From positions 13,842,969 to 13,906,968 of the forward strand of contig NC_034016.1 in the NCBI RefSeq assembly GCF_000346465.2: DNA of 64,000 nucleotides. Reading direction: 5' to 3'. Source of the stretch: Prunus persica. Lineage: Eukaryota > Streptophyta > Magnoliopsida > Rosales > Rosaceae. The first letter of the stretch is position 1; each line of letters opens with the position of its first letter. Made by a program: the position numbers and the translations under genes. Below, piece by piece: positions 32,480 through 45,187 of the stretch. The notes under the pieces are model-generated. The model was not told the origin of the DNA. It did no database searches and saw nothing but the letters and a program-made list of their open reading frames with translations.

Positions 32480-34164
32480 TGTTGAATTTGGGTTGTTTAG
32501 CTCTCAATTGTCGACAAGGGTTCCATAATTTGTTACAACTCTGTTTTGATTTAGAACAAGTTTGTTATGTTTGTCCTGTCTTGGCATTTGAACTTATTCT
32601 GATATTTGGCATCTCTGCCTTCTTAAGGTGTTGAAGTATTACATTCAATGTAAATATTACTTGCATTTCAAGCCATGAAGTCATTTATCATGATGCATAC
32701 TTTCCAGTAAGCTCTCTCCATGTCAGAACATGATGAAGAATGCACAATGATGTTAATAATGCAGAACCTCATACAAACTTCATAGAATTTTGGGTCATAT
32801 AAAAAAGATTTTTGGGAAAAAATAATACATAATTTTTCATAGTATAGGATTTCCTTCCCATCACTATGAACCTCAGCAATGGTTGGTTCTCAATGTTCAC
32901 TTCCTGCCTACCATGCCCACCTTCACTACTTTGACTACCACTAGAACCTTTTTCACTAGAATTTGATCCCTTCTTCTTTGCACCTTTTTCACTAGAACAT
33001 CATCTGGCTGTGAGCTTCCTCTTTGTTAACTTTTGGCCTGTAGAAGAAGAATATTTCCTAGCTCTCTTGCCATTTCATTTGTCACAAATAAACCAACATG
33101 AAATGAACACGTACCAACAGTTTTTGGTACAACCTAACCATATAATCCAATCACAATTCTACCTGCAAATGTCAGAGTGAAAATAGAAGTTATAGATACT
33201 GATATTAGATGCAGGCCACTATACTCTTACAGAAGCTGCAAGCATCATTACTCAAAGAATAAACCACTTCAAATAGAAGTCAGATGTCAACCACCAAAGA
33301 TCCCTCACTACCCACACCCACCTACACTTACATTTTGGTATATGTTTTAAGCAAACCTGCACATTGTATCTGGAAATTACAAATCGCACATTGGGCTAGA
33401 TAACAGAACCCACAACTAGTAACAATGTTTCAAGAAACAAAATGCTTAAATATGAAATGTATTATGACAATGAAAATAGCTAGACTCATAGACATGAGCT
33501 ACATAGGCAAGCACATATATAACATAATAATAGCATTTACACAGTTTGACCAACACACAAGGCTCCATTCATAAGCAGTTGTTCAACATTTAGGATAGCA
33601 TCCCCATCTAACCACCACTCTTAACCATTTCACCATTTAACATATTCCAAATTATTAGTACCCAATAAAGCATTCATTAAATAGTGTATCTGTGGACAAA
33701 CAATAAAGCATTCATCCCTATGTATATAAGGGTGATTAGCTTTTGATACACACCCCAAAAACGTCTTTGTACACCCAAAAATTCCCAGAATTGCCTTTGT
33801 AGCCAAGTGTCCAGAGACTTAGCTTGAAAATAGGATCAATTTAAAAGGCAAGATGGGAATTAACTTCTGATGAACCAAAATGCCGGAGGTATGCTTCAGC
33901 CAAATCAACCTTCTTCCTTCTCTTTTTCTTGAATCTTTTTTTGAAATCAAATGAATTGCATAATTGGTATATAATTATCACAAATTAATCTTTTAAAAGC
34001 TTCTTGTGCGTTGGCTCCAACACCAGCAACCAAAAAGGGGGGAAAAGTTATGAAGTAGAGCCCGGCTCACCTCACGAACCAGTGGCCAACGAGCGAAATA
34101 TATGCAGGGGCTGAGTTTTCGTAATTATATACCCATTACGCAATTCATTTGATAATTATATAAC
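32480..34164. other. MULE interior 3' of the transposase; possible minus-strand relic
   Basis: It starts with a repeat of the exon-2 phrase gggttgtttagctctcaatt (32489-32508, copy of 32382-32401). On the minus strand about 33060-32830 there is a low-complexity reading frame with stops (GAKKKGSNSSEKGSSGSQ, then EVNIENQPLLRF), which may be a captured or second gene fragment. I do not recognise it. The rest is AT-rich. Confidence 0.4.
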
Positions 34165-34559
34165 CAAGATGAAGCGGCTGAGTTTTTCATACGATGCTCA
34201 AAACCCAGCAATCAAAAAGCACAAGAAAAAACAATGAAGAGCAGAGGGTGCTTACCTGATGAACCAGCAGCCACCGAGCGAACTAGAAAAACAAACCATA
34301 TGAAGGGGCTGAGTTTCGTAGAGCAGAGAAGATGAAGTGGCTGAGTTTTGCGGTGCAGAGAAGACGTAGGGGTTGAAGTGTAGCGTAGAAGATGAAACGA
34401 CGTGCAAAGTATTTTTGTCAAACGTGTATTCTAATATAATATATTTTAATTAAACAGAGTTAACAGAGTTAAACTCCTGTTAAGTTAGAGTCCACATGTC
34501 ACAAAACTAGGGTGGAAACATGGGGGCACAGGGACTTCGGTAACAGGAAAATCGGACTC
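34165..34559 (-). repeat. Right TIR of the MULE
   Basis: Inverted partner of 29062-29465, ending at the 9-bp target duplication cccatacac (34560-34568). Confidence 0.85.
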
Positions 34560-34568
34560 CCCATACAC

Positions 34569-34698
34569 ATAGGACATGTAGAAATATATTCCGACTTAAT
34601 TTTTAAAAAAATTAAAATTTTTTTTTATATATCTAATATACATTGAATGGTATAGCACGAGCAACATGCAAAAATTTCTCAGTTTGAAAACCATGCCA

Positions 34699-34736
<38 letters not shown>

Positions 34737-35269
34737 GAGACAAGTATATAATAATGTTCCCGTTTTTGGTTGAAAAAAACAAAAAACATTTATGCATACA
34801 TTATCTTCCAATTTCTTCTTGACAAGAATTACCAAAAAAATTTATTCTTGACAAAGGCACAGAACAGAATCGAGACATAACTGGTCAACAATTAAGTTGC
34901 GAATTCATTACAGTATCTGTATCTGTGAGCCTGTGACAAACTTGTGAGTTAAGATTTTTCAACAACGGTTGTGGGGTTAGTTTGGTCTTTTCAGAAATTT
35001 ACACAAATGCGAACCCAAAAAGGAAATAGTCCACATGGAGAGCAACGTGGTGCAACCCGCACAAGAAAACAGCGGCTTCGCGCGGCCTTAAATTCACTGA
35101 CTCTGACGTGTCGTAGGCATCGACCTCCGAAACGCACCGCATCACAACAAAAACAGCAAACAAAACGACTAAACAGTCAACCGTAACATTAAACCCCCTC
35201 CCTCCTTCCCCACAACACACTTCTCCTTCAAAACACCATGACTTCATTCCACTGATAAACGCCATAAAA
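34569..35269. other. Promoter-side region of the RING-H2 gene
   Basis: It contains an (AT)n microsatellite at about 34700-34731 and, from 35160, C-rich leader-like sequence before the ATG at 35270. An open frame at 34971-35186 has no family match and looks accidental. Confidence 0.5.
34700..34731. repeat. (AT)n microsatellite
   Basis: About 32 bp of at repeats. Confidence 0.9.
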
Positions 35270-36496
35270 ATGGTTGCTGCTGCAGCTCCAGCTCCATCGC
35301 CATATCCTGCACGCGCACCCACCCTATCCATTCCCATCATCACAGCCACCTCACTCCATGCATCATCTCCGCCGTCCAAGTACCCCATCGACTTTTCCCC
35401 GCCGTTGATCGCCATGGTGGTCGTCGTCGCCACCGCCTTCCTAATCGTCACTTACTCCCGCCTCATCTCCCAACACGTCATCCCGCCAATCCTCCGCCTC
35501 CAACGACGCTGGCGCCGCCGTCGTCGCCGCTCCTACCTCCCCTCCTCCATCGGCGACCTAGACTCTCCACGGTACGACTCGTCGTTTGACCCGGCCGACC
35601 TCGGCTTCCACGCCTTCTCTCCCTACGGCCTCGACGAGTCGGTCATCAAAACGATCCCGCTCTCTCTCTACACGTCCAAAACGACGTCGACCGGTTTGAA
35701 TAATCCTCTCAGTAAAGACTGCGCCGTTTGCTTGATCGAGTTCCAAGACGACGACTACGTACGCACTCTTCCGGTCTGTTCGCACGTGTTTCACGTGGAC
35801 TGCATCGACATGTGGCTTCGATCTCACGCCAACTGTCCTCTCTGCCGTGCCGGAATATTCCGCCCGGAGTCTCCGTTCGTTCCGTTGATGGCCGCCAGGA
35901 TCCGGCCGAGCCTCGACGACGCCGTTTTCAGGAGCATCGCGCTCGAGCCGCTTGCCGAAGCTCCGGCGTCTCGGGATTCCGATTCGATCGTCACCGAGAT
36001 CGAACGGTGCGCGGAGGAGCGGTCGCCGAGGAGGAGCTCCAACTACTGGGAGGATTATCGGATCAACGGCGGAGATTTCGTCCTGAAGCGGTCACACTCG
36101 TTCGGATTCGAGCGGAGCTCGGCGTCAGCGGAGAGGATGATGGTGACGGAGCCAGCGACGGCGTCACCGTGGCGGTACCGGAGAGGAAGCTTCTGGAGCA
36201 AGCGGCCGTCGCCCTTCGGGTCGTTGACGAAGGCTCGGGTCTTCTCCTTCAGGTCAACGTACAGAGGCGGCGTGAATATGAAATCGCCTTTCTTCCGCCG
36301 GAAATGCTTCTTCCCGCTGACGGAGCCGAGCGCGAGATTCTCCGGCGGCGGCGCAGGAGGATCGTCTCGCCGGAGCAAGTCGATGACGAGTCCGATGTTC
36401 ATGAGATCATCGGCGATGTCAGCTTTCTCGTCGAGCCGCCTCCGGTGCGGAGATCCAGAGGCGTTGTTATCGCCAGAGAGGTTTAACAGAAGATAG
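35270..36496 (+). CDS. RING-H2 finger E3 ubiquitin ligase, ATL65-like (408 aa)
   Basis: Single exon, as is usual for ATL genes. A proline/serine-rich N-terminus is followed by one membrane segment at about residues 43-65 (DFSPPLIAMVVVVATAFLIV). Next come a basic stretch (RRWRRRRRR), the GLD motif region YGLDESVIKTIPL before the RING, and a RING-H2 domain at about residues 151-192. The RING pattern is C-x2-C, then CSHVFHVDCIDMWL and CPLC, with the Pro upstream of the third Cys typical of ATLs. The long C-terminus is serine/arginine-rich. Length and the IDFSPPLIAMVVV and YGLD blocks point to the ATL65 subgroup. Reaction by family: transfer of ubiquitin from an E2 to substrates at membranes; the substrate is unknown. 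The gene is strikingly GC-rich against its surroundings. Start: first ATG. Confidence 0.9.
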   Translation: MVAAAAPAPSPYPARAPTLSIPIITATSLHASSPPSKYPIDFSPPLIAMVVVVATAFLIVTYSRLISQHVIPPILRLQRRWRRRRRRSYLPSSIGDLDSPRYDSSFDPADLGFHAFSPYGLDESVIKTIPLSLYTSKTTSTGLNNPLSKDCAVCLIEFQDDDYVRTLPVCSHVFHVDCIDMWLRSHANCPLCRAGIFRPESPFVPLMAARIRPSLDDAVFRSIALEPLAEAPASRDSDSIVTEIERCAEERSPRRSSNYWEDYRINGGDFVLKRSHSFGFERSSASAERMMVTEPATASPWRYRRGSFWSKRPSPFGSLTKARVFSFRSTYRGGVNMKSPFFRRKCFFPLTEPSARFSGGGAGGSSRRSKSMTSPMFMRSSAMSAFSSSRLRCGDPEALLSPERFNRR

Positions 36497-37680
36497 AAAC
36501 CAAAAGAAAAGATCGGAACGATTAAATTCTGGAGAGACACGTGGAGGGAGGGGATGGAGCGAGGAAGGGGGGAGAACAGACGGTGGGAAATGGGAGAGTC
36601 GGAGAGTAAATGAGGGCTGGTGCGGTCATTAATTGGGGGGCTGAGGAGGCATTAAATGCCCAGAATTGACGAGAGAGAAGGAGAGCAAGAAAAACACACA
36701 AAACAAAACAAAAAACTGGGGTTTTATAGAGAGGCTCATAAATGAGACAGATTTAATGGGTTTTGGCGCCATTTATTTGTGTTAGAGCAAAAACCCACCG
36801 ACAATAATGCAAAATGCCATGTGAGCTGGGGTTAGAGCTATAAGTCTAGTGGCAATTTGGGGGTTTGGGTTGGTTTAGGTTTTTTTTTTTGGGGGTAGGC
36901 ACTAGGCAGAGAAAACAGAGAAAGAGCAGGATGTGAAGAAGTGCAATGGGTTCAGTGTTCTTCTGTACTTGTCTTTGTCATTCTTTTCATCCCATTGACT
37001 ATAGTGGGTTGGTAGAATGTGTGGTCGGTCGTCCACATTGTAGAAAGTCAACGCCACAAGTTGGGTAATTTTTGGTGTTTTAGATCTCTGTGTAATATTT
37101 GTAGCATTTTGGGTCCTTGTTGATGCATGGATCATGTAATTTAGAACAAAGAATTTTTGGGGTTGAAATTGAATTGCAGGCAGACTTCTTTTCTTCAATT
37201 GGGTTGCTGAAGTTGATTTATGGTTTCTTTTGGCTGCTTCCTTTTTGATTTCTGTAGAATTTCAGTTTCCTTTTATGGGGGCTGCCTGGTTTTGGTGTTT
37301 GGTAGTTTTTGGTTAATTTTGTTCCCCTGTTGCTGCTGCTACTCTCGCAGCCTTGTTCTCTTAATTGGGATCTTGCCTCTTCTGTGCAAAATATATAATC
37401 ATATTTGGACTTGAAAACATTTGCAGAGAGTATTTTTCATTCTTTGGTATGAACAGACAAATGGGCTGACGGAGCAGGGAAAAACCCCAACTACGGCCAG
37501 CCAACTTTTGGACTTGGATGAAAGCTGAACCTTTAGTTTAGGCCCATTTTGTAGTTTGGGCTGAATTTACTTGGAGTTTTTATAAAAAATTCTCAAAATT
37601 TATTTCGTACTTTCAAAAATAACAAACACCTCACATAAATAAACTCAAATGCTCTCAAAACTAAAACATAGATAATCTAA
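36497..37680. other. 3' flank of the RING-H2 gene, no further gene recognised
   Basis: G-rich then T-rich sequence, probably 3' UTR and spacer. Frames at 36902-37198 (minus) and 37220-37414 (plus) have no recognisable domains. Confidence 0.4.
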
Positions 37681-38079
37681 GAGCACTTTCATCTATTTGT
37701 CATGGCAAAAGATAATTACTATTCATTTTATTTTATTTTAATTTTTAATTTTATACATAAATGATTAATTTAGATAGGATTTAGGATGTTAGTGTGGAAA
37801 ATAAAGAATATGACTACGTATTTATAAAAATAAAAAAAATAAAAAACTGAATTTTTTGGTATTTTTTTCCTTTTATTATTATTTTAATTAACTGCTGACA
37901 TCATTATGATGTCAGCATTACGTCACTTGCCCAGACAGCAACACGAGTTGGATTTGCCCGTTGACTTGCCCAGGTTGATGGGCCTCAAGCGTTGCCCAGA
38001 CTTGCCCTTGCACGCTGGAGTCGTCATGCTAGCCTAGACCCTCTCTTGCCTAGGCTTCCCCTTGCCACTGGAAGTGCTC
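37681..38079. mobile_element. Harbinger-type MITE (399 bp, TAA TSD)
   Basis: The ends gagcactttcat and (reverse complement of right) gagcacttccag are flanked by taa (37678-37680 and 38080-38082). The right third is GC-richer (cttgcccaggttgatggg). It resembles the nested element at 24541-25713 in end sequence and composition, so it is probably the same family. Confidence 0.75.
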
Positions 38080-38082
38080 TAA

Positions 38083-39606
38083 GGTATCAGTAAACAAGCA
38101 AAAAAGTTAGGTACCTGGAGTTGTAGCGTATTCATCATAAGTGCCCCTATTACTATTTAAATTGAATTCTTATTTTGCATCCTTTTGTTTTTTTTTTTTT
38201 TTCAGTCAGGATTCTCATTTTGGACCTTGAATGCAATTTAACATATGTAATTAATCTTTTAATCAAAAAAGAAAAAGAAAAAGAAAAAGCTTCAAATGAT
38301 CAGATATCAATCAGGATGTTGTCATCTTGTCAAGGTTCAAACATTGCTGTACCAAATGTCTAACAGAGTCACAAATTTTGTTGGGGTTTAGTCCAACAGG
38401 CAACCATTCTGATGGACTGCTTAGACTTATGCATCAATCTACCATTAATTTCTTTTTGTCATACCCAACCTCACCCACCTGCATTTTTCAGCTAACTTCC
38501 ATCATTTTAATTAACCTATGGCTTTAACATTTATTTGTCTATCTTTTTTCAGCATGTAAAATGCAGTCATAAAATTTCATTTCTTCCAAGAAAAAAAAGA
38601 AAAAAAGAAATCTGCTAGAGTTTGTCTCTTATGAGACAGATGAGATATGGATCTATAAGATAAAGATCGTGAACAAAGTAATTAAAAAAATAAAAGAGAA
38701 AAATACTTGGGGCATAATAGAAAAATATCAAAATCTAAAGGATCAATTTACAATTTTCCATTTAACTAATTCTGAAGACATCATAGAAAAATACTTGGGG
38801 CAAAGTTAATTTTATTAAAATCTTATCCAGTAGATCAAGTATACAAATGTCTGAATATATTTTTTTTTCTTCCAACCACTTGGTCTTCAACTTAGCTGGA
38901 TCTTGTATGAATTGGTGCACCATTTATTGCTCATGATCCACATGACATCACCATGGAAGAAAATAATTACTATAATTAACATGCCTGCATCAGGAAATTG
39001 TTTCAAATAATTGGAGATCATTCTAATTTGGCTACCCATTTTCACCACAATGTACCACAGGGCAGCTCACCAAAAAACCAACAAAATAGAAAGACCAAAA
39101 AAGCGTTATTGTTTTACTCTATTTCATCACAAAAACAAGCATTAGTTCTAATAAGTTAATGCCAATCGGCTCTAGCCTAATGAAAAAATGTCTTGACTTG
39201 TAAATTAGTGGTCTCAGTCAAGATCGACTCCTATGATACTTTGGTAGTATATGTGAGAAACTTCCCTCACTCTATCTTCTAATTTAGACTATCATTTACA
39301 TTAAAAAAAAAAAATCGAAACGCCCACCAAACTACATCTACCATTATAAATGCCGCTAGCCGGTAGCTTCAAGACTTTCCCCTCATAAACGCCGATATAA
39401 ATTGGTGAAGATATGAATATTTTGTTCTAAAGCAAAAAACCAGAATTTATTGCTTTCAGCTGTACCAAACCGTCCCACCTCCATTTCTGGTTCTAGTTAT
39501 TAATTATAACATTCACCATAAAGCTTTCAACACCATAATATTACCATAGCTATCCAAAATTGTTCTAGCTAGCTTGCTTACTTAGCTGAGTTGAGTAAAA
39601 GGGTTG
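38083..39606. other. Intergenic and promoter side of the LACS gene
   Basis: AT-rich. The sequence up to 39606 should hold the promoter and 5' UTR of the plus-strand LACS gene. No gene seen. Confidence 0.45.
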
Positions 39607-42600
39607 ATGGATTTTATAGTGAAGGTTGAAGAATCGAGGCCGGCGGCCGACGGGAGGCCATCCGCGGGGCCTGTGTACAGGAGCATTTATGCTAAAGATG
39701 GGCTCATGGAGTTGCCGGAGGGGTTGGAGTCTCCATGGCAGTTTCTCAGGTAAATCTCTCATCCCATTTTGGAATTACTTGCTGTTGTTGCATGTGTTGT
39801 GCGTTATATGTGTTACGGGGTTAGTAATTTACGTTAATTTGAGAGTCACGTTTTTGTTGTGAAGGCTTGTAGACTGAAAGCTTGAATGTTTGTTTGGATC
39901 CTGAGTAAATGGACAAAAACTTTCCCGGAAAATTTGGAATGTTTATATGATGTAGAAACAAATTGCATTTTGTCTTGTTTTAAATTTTCTCACTTTGATA
40001 CTCGGGAGAAAAAGAGAAGGTAGAACCAAAAGGAGGTAATTGTGTTTAAGCAGATCGATCTAGCTTGACAGTTTGTTCTGGGATAAAAATTAACCAAAAA
40101 AGAAGAAAATGGCCCATGCAGGTCTCGAACCTGCGACCTTCGCGTTATTAGCACGACGCTCTAACCAGCTGAGCTAATAGGCCGTTTGATAATTTGACTG
40201 TTCTTTTTGCTACTATACTAAAATGGGAAAGAAAACGGCATGTCGTGCAGATCGAAAAGAAAGGTTTTTCTGGTTGTGGTCAGCCAAAAGAAAGGTTACA
40301 GAAGCTGAAGCAGAAAGCAAAGAAAAAGAAGCTTGCTTTTCTACCAATCCACGCTCTGCAACTCGAATAGCACAAACCCTGTTCTTAGTTTTCTAAAACG
40401 CTTAAAATCACTGGAAAATTGCAATCAATTCAAAACATACTGTAATTCAAATTCGTAGCCTGAGTTCATGGCTGAAACTCTGCTTTTACTGGCAGCGACT
40501 CTGCGAAAAAGTATCCAAACAATCCAATGCTTGGTCGGCGTCAAGTCAAGGAAACAAAGGTCCCTTCTTTTTGAGCAACAGCACAAACCCTAAGATTTTA
40601 TTTTCTTTCCAAATAAGTTTATGAAATGCCAATTTTGAATTTGTTTAATGGAAATTGCAGGTGGGTCCCTATGTATGGCTTACATATCAAGAGGTTCATG
40701 ATGCAGCCCTTCGAATGGGTTCAGCCATCAGGAGTCGCGGTGTCAATCCTGTAAGTCACGTGCCTATTGAGAATGTATGTGTGTGTGTATGCATAAATTA
40801 ATGTGTTACTGTAATTTGCATTAAAGTTTGACATGCAATATGTTATGTTGTGAATGAAGCAAAGAAAAGATTTATATTTGTAATGTGATGTTGTTTAGAG
40901 TTGATGCAAGTTGTTAGTGAAAGTAGTAGCGGTGAAAGGTTGGTGTTTCTCATAGCAAAAGGGGGAAAAAAAAGAAGGAAACTAACATTGGTGTTTTATA
41001 TTTTTGTGTCTTTTAAATGTATACAGGGAGATCGTTGTGGTATATTTGGATCAAACTGCCCCCAGTGGCTTACTGCAATGGAGGTAAATACTGTATTTCC
41101 TATTTTCATGGATCATGATTGGCTTCATATTCATGCATTGCTCACTTGAAAGGAAAAGTTATCAATATCGGAAGGAAATTCTTTATCAGGTTGAATAACT
41201 GTAATGCTTTTATGTTTTCTTGATGTTTTACAGGCCTGTAACAGCCATGCCATAACCTATGTTCCGCTGTATGACACCCTTGGTATGTTTTCTCTCTTTG
41301 TCAATAATCATCAGTGCTTATATCACCATGAGTTTTAGAGTTTCTATACATTTTCTTCTGCAATATAATTTCCAGTAGGAATTGGACTTCAATGATGGTG
41401 GTCGAGTTCGATTAAATATATCACTTTAACTTTTCATGGTTTTACATATAACAGGTGCTAATGCAGTTGAATTCATCATCAATCATGCTGAAGTTTCCAT
41501 AGCTTTTGTTCAAGAGAACAAGATCTCTGCTGTAAGTTATCTTTCTATCTATTTCCTCATGATCATGAGTACCTTTTATTTATAGGATCATCATGATTAC
41601 TTAAATGTTCAAGGCTACTGATTTCTGATACCGTGGTACTAAAATCTTCCTAATCCAATTCCATGGCACCAAACCTCAATATAAATAAAAAGACGAACTT
41701 GACTTTGTGTATTTTGACCCCCATTAGTTTATTAAATATATGGTATTTTAGTTGTTTCTGGCTCTCTTTCTCTTGTTTCATAATGTCCTGCTCATATCGA
41801 AATGCTTTGTGCAGATTCTGTCATGCCTTCCAAATTGCTCTACGCATTTAAAAAGTAGGTCATATGCTATTTCCTTAGATACTTGAAGTTTAAGGTGAAA
41901 CTTCAAAGGATGGTATCTCAGTTATGCATTTGCTTTGTTCAGCAATTGTCAGCTTTGCAAATATTTCTAGCACTCAAAAGGAGGAAGCTGAAGGACTGGG
42001 GGTATCTTGTTTCTCTTGGGAGGAATTCTCTCAGTTGGTAATTTGTTAACACTGTTTTTCTCATATAAATTCTCTTTTTTGGTAAAAGATTGGTCAAATA
42101 GTTTTCAATAATGTAAAACCACCTTTCCTCATCTTTTTTCAGGGAAATTTAGTTTGTGAACTACCTCCAAAACAGAGGACTGACATTTGCACTATAATGT
42201 ACACAAGTGGAACAACTGGAGAACCAAAAGGTGTTATTATTACTAATGGAGCAATTATGGCAGAAGTATTGTCTGTGGAGCAAATACTTTTTCTAACAGA
42301 TAAAGTGGTAAACAACTGAACAAGATTACTATTTCCATAATAAATGAGTTTCCTATCCTTTTTATGATATATGTCCTTGAAGTTTCCAAATTAATGAGTA
42401 TGCTGCCTCTTATTTGCACTTTTTTTATAAAAAAATTTTGGTTTCTCTTTCTAAGTTCTGTGATTACAAGGAAGTATTACCACTAGAAAGTTGAGAACAT
42501 GATTTGTTGTTAAGTTTATCAATTGAACTCAATGATTATTTCCTGGTGCCTAATCATATGAGATTGACACTGAAATTGATCACATGATTATTTCAGTGTA

Positions 42601-45141
42601 CAGAAGGAGATTCGTATTTTTCCTTTCTTCCTTTGGCCCATGTATATGATCAAATTATGGAGAGCTATTGCATCTACAAGGGTTCCTCTATAGGCTTCTG
42701 GCGAGGAGTAAGTAATAACAGTAATTTATTGCAGTGATTTCTTTTTCTTACACTTATATGTTTTATTCAAAAGTTCTCTTGGTGCATTACCAACTTGTTC
42801 TCAATGTGATTTTTTACTTTGAACTTGAAGGATATCAGATTTCTAATGGAGGACCTTCAGGAACTAAGGCCTACTATGTTTTGCGGGGTCCCTAGAGTGT
42901 ATGATCGCATATACACTGGTAATGCATGCATTATACTGAACTATATAGATATATGTCCTTGAATTTTGCTATTCTAAATATTTGGCTTAAATTTTCTTCA
43001 TGCAGGTATTGCTAATAAAGTTTCATCTAGTGGTGCGTTGAGGAAGACGCTGTTCCAATATGCTTATAACTAGTATGAGTGACGATAAAATGGAAATATT
43101 TTTGTTTGCATTTGCATCTCTGCAATAAAACTAATGAAGCTTTAATTGACAGCAAGTTGGCAAATCTGGAGAAGGGTCTGCCACAAGAAAACGCAGCACC
43201 TCTCTTGGACAAGCTTGTCTTTGATAAGGTCAGTCATCCCATCCTTCACCATTCCATTCTTGAGATAGCTGTTTTACATTCTAACGAAGTGTTACTTGTG
43301 GCAGATGAAACAAGCACTAGGGGGACGAGTTCGTATACTGTTGTCTGGTGCTGCACCTTTGCCTAGGCATGTGGAGGAATTTTTTAGGGTCACCGCCTGC
43401 AGTACTTTGTCACAAGGATATGGTATGGTTGGATGAATATCTGCTAAGTCATCTAGGAAATACATAGAATCATATAAATGGTGTTAGGTAATCTTCGTAG
43501 GTTTTGCAGTGACCTTTATATTTGGCCAAGAAAAAAGAAAAGACATTGTGATGCGGACTTGACCTAAAGCGTAATTTGGAAAATACAGGAAAATTTATAA
43601 GGTTAAGATATTTACTTATCATTACAACTATATATGCATGATATGCATGATATAGGATGTACCATGTATGCAAGATTTTCTAGTCAGTGACGCAAGCTTT
43701 TTAAAATTTGATTCACAACACATCAACAGTAGTTTATAAAAGTTTTCCTTAAAAAAAGAACTTTCCATCAGCTTGTTAAGCTCTTTGACATGTAGGCCTC
43801 ACTGAAAGCTGTGGTGGAAGTCTTACGTCTATTGGCAATGTTTTTCCTATGATGGGAACTGTGGGGGTCCCCATGACAACTATTGAAACAAGGCTTGAGT
43901 CAGTGCCAGAAATGGGATATGATGCACTTTCCAGTGTGCCACGTGGAGAGATTTGCCTGAGAGGAAAATCCTTGTTTTCTGGTTACCACAAGCGACAAGA
44001 TCTGACAGAGGAAGTCCTTATTGATGGGTGGTTTCATACTGGTAAAACTTCTTACAATAATTAGCCAACAGTTGAATGAAATAATTTACTTGCTTGATGG
44101 TCAGTCTTTTGGCTTGTCAAGGTGTGCATGTTAGAATGTTTTGTTGATGGTTAATTGTTGCATTAAAATGTGGTATTTCTTGACTTTGAGTGGATTGCAG
44201 GTGACATTGGAGAATTGCAGCCTAATGGAGCAATGAAAATTATAGATAGGAAAAAGAATATATTTAAACTGTCTCAAGGTGAATATGTTGCTGTGGAAAA
44301 CATTGAAAGCAAATACCTGCAATGCCCTCTTATCACATCGGTACGTTGCTTGTTACTACATCCAATAGAAGTAGAACTATTTCCATACATCAGGACTCGC
44401 CTCTGTTTTCCTCCATTGACGAGTTTGTATTTTTGGTCTTTTTACTACATTTTAATTTGTGAAAATTTCCTTTTGGTTGTTTTGCTGTTTTCTGAAGTTG
44501 TGGATATCTGAACTTTCCTCTGGTTTGCAGATTTGGGTTTATGGGAACAGCTTTGAGTCGTTTCTTGTTGCTGTGGTGGTCCCTGACAGAAAGGCATTGG
44601 AGGATTGGGCAGCAGAGCATCATTTGACCGAAGGTTTTAAATCATTATGTCAAAACCTGAAGGCAAGAAAGTACATTTTGGATGAGCTCAATAGTGTTGG
44701 TCAGAAGCAGCAAGTATGTAGAAAATTGTCTCAACTCCCTGTTTCTTACTTGATGCTCTGTTAATGTCTACTCAATCTGACTTGGGTGACCTTCCTCCAG
44801 CTACGAGGTTTTGAGCTGTTAAAAGCAGTCCACTTGGAACCAAATCCCTTTGACATGGAGAGGGATCTTATAACTCCAACATTCAAACTGAAGAGAACAC
44901 ACCTACTTAAATATTACAAGGTATGCCTTCTGCTCTCTCTTTCTATATGTTGTCTTAAATCTCCTCACTGTAACTGTGCGACTTCCTTTTCAAGCACCTG
45001 GTAGACCTTCAGTTTGCCACTCACTTAATATCCTTTCCCCACCCTTGCGGCTGTGACCTTGGATTATTTCTTAAAAGAAATGAATTTCTATTGCTAATGA
45101 TCAAGTGCTATGCCATAAACGGGTCTCCCTCATTCGATATA

Positions 45142-45187
<46 letters not shown>

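Larger units (their letters stand above)
29062..34559 (+). mobile_element. Full-length MULE (5498 bp) with ~400-bp TIRs and 9-bp TSD
   Basis: The left end gagtccgattttcctgtta and the reverse complement of the right end gagtccgattttcctgtta are identical, and similarity runs about 400 bp inward (29062-29465 and 34165-34559). The exact 9-bp duplication cccatacac is at 29053-29061 and 34560-34568. The left TIR includes a good splice donor (ttcatcag|gtaaac, near 29387), so transcription of the transposase may start in the TIR, as in other autonomous MULEs. Inside lies one plus-strand transposase gene with two lesions. Near 34060-34110 part of the right TIR's inner segment is repeated. Confidence 0.92.

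Noticed and set aside
34971..35451. Frames upstream of and opposite to the RING-H2 gene
   Set aside because: No domain, overlap with leader and promoter sequence; likely accidental.
35728..36486. 252-aa frame overlapping the RING-H2 gene
   Set aside because: Arg/Val-rich translation of a GC-rich gene in the wrong frame; no domain.
43079..43366. Single-frame pieces inside the LACS gene taken as separate small genes
   Set aside because: They run through introns; the spliced 19-exon model accounts for all of them in one frame.
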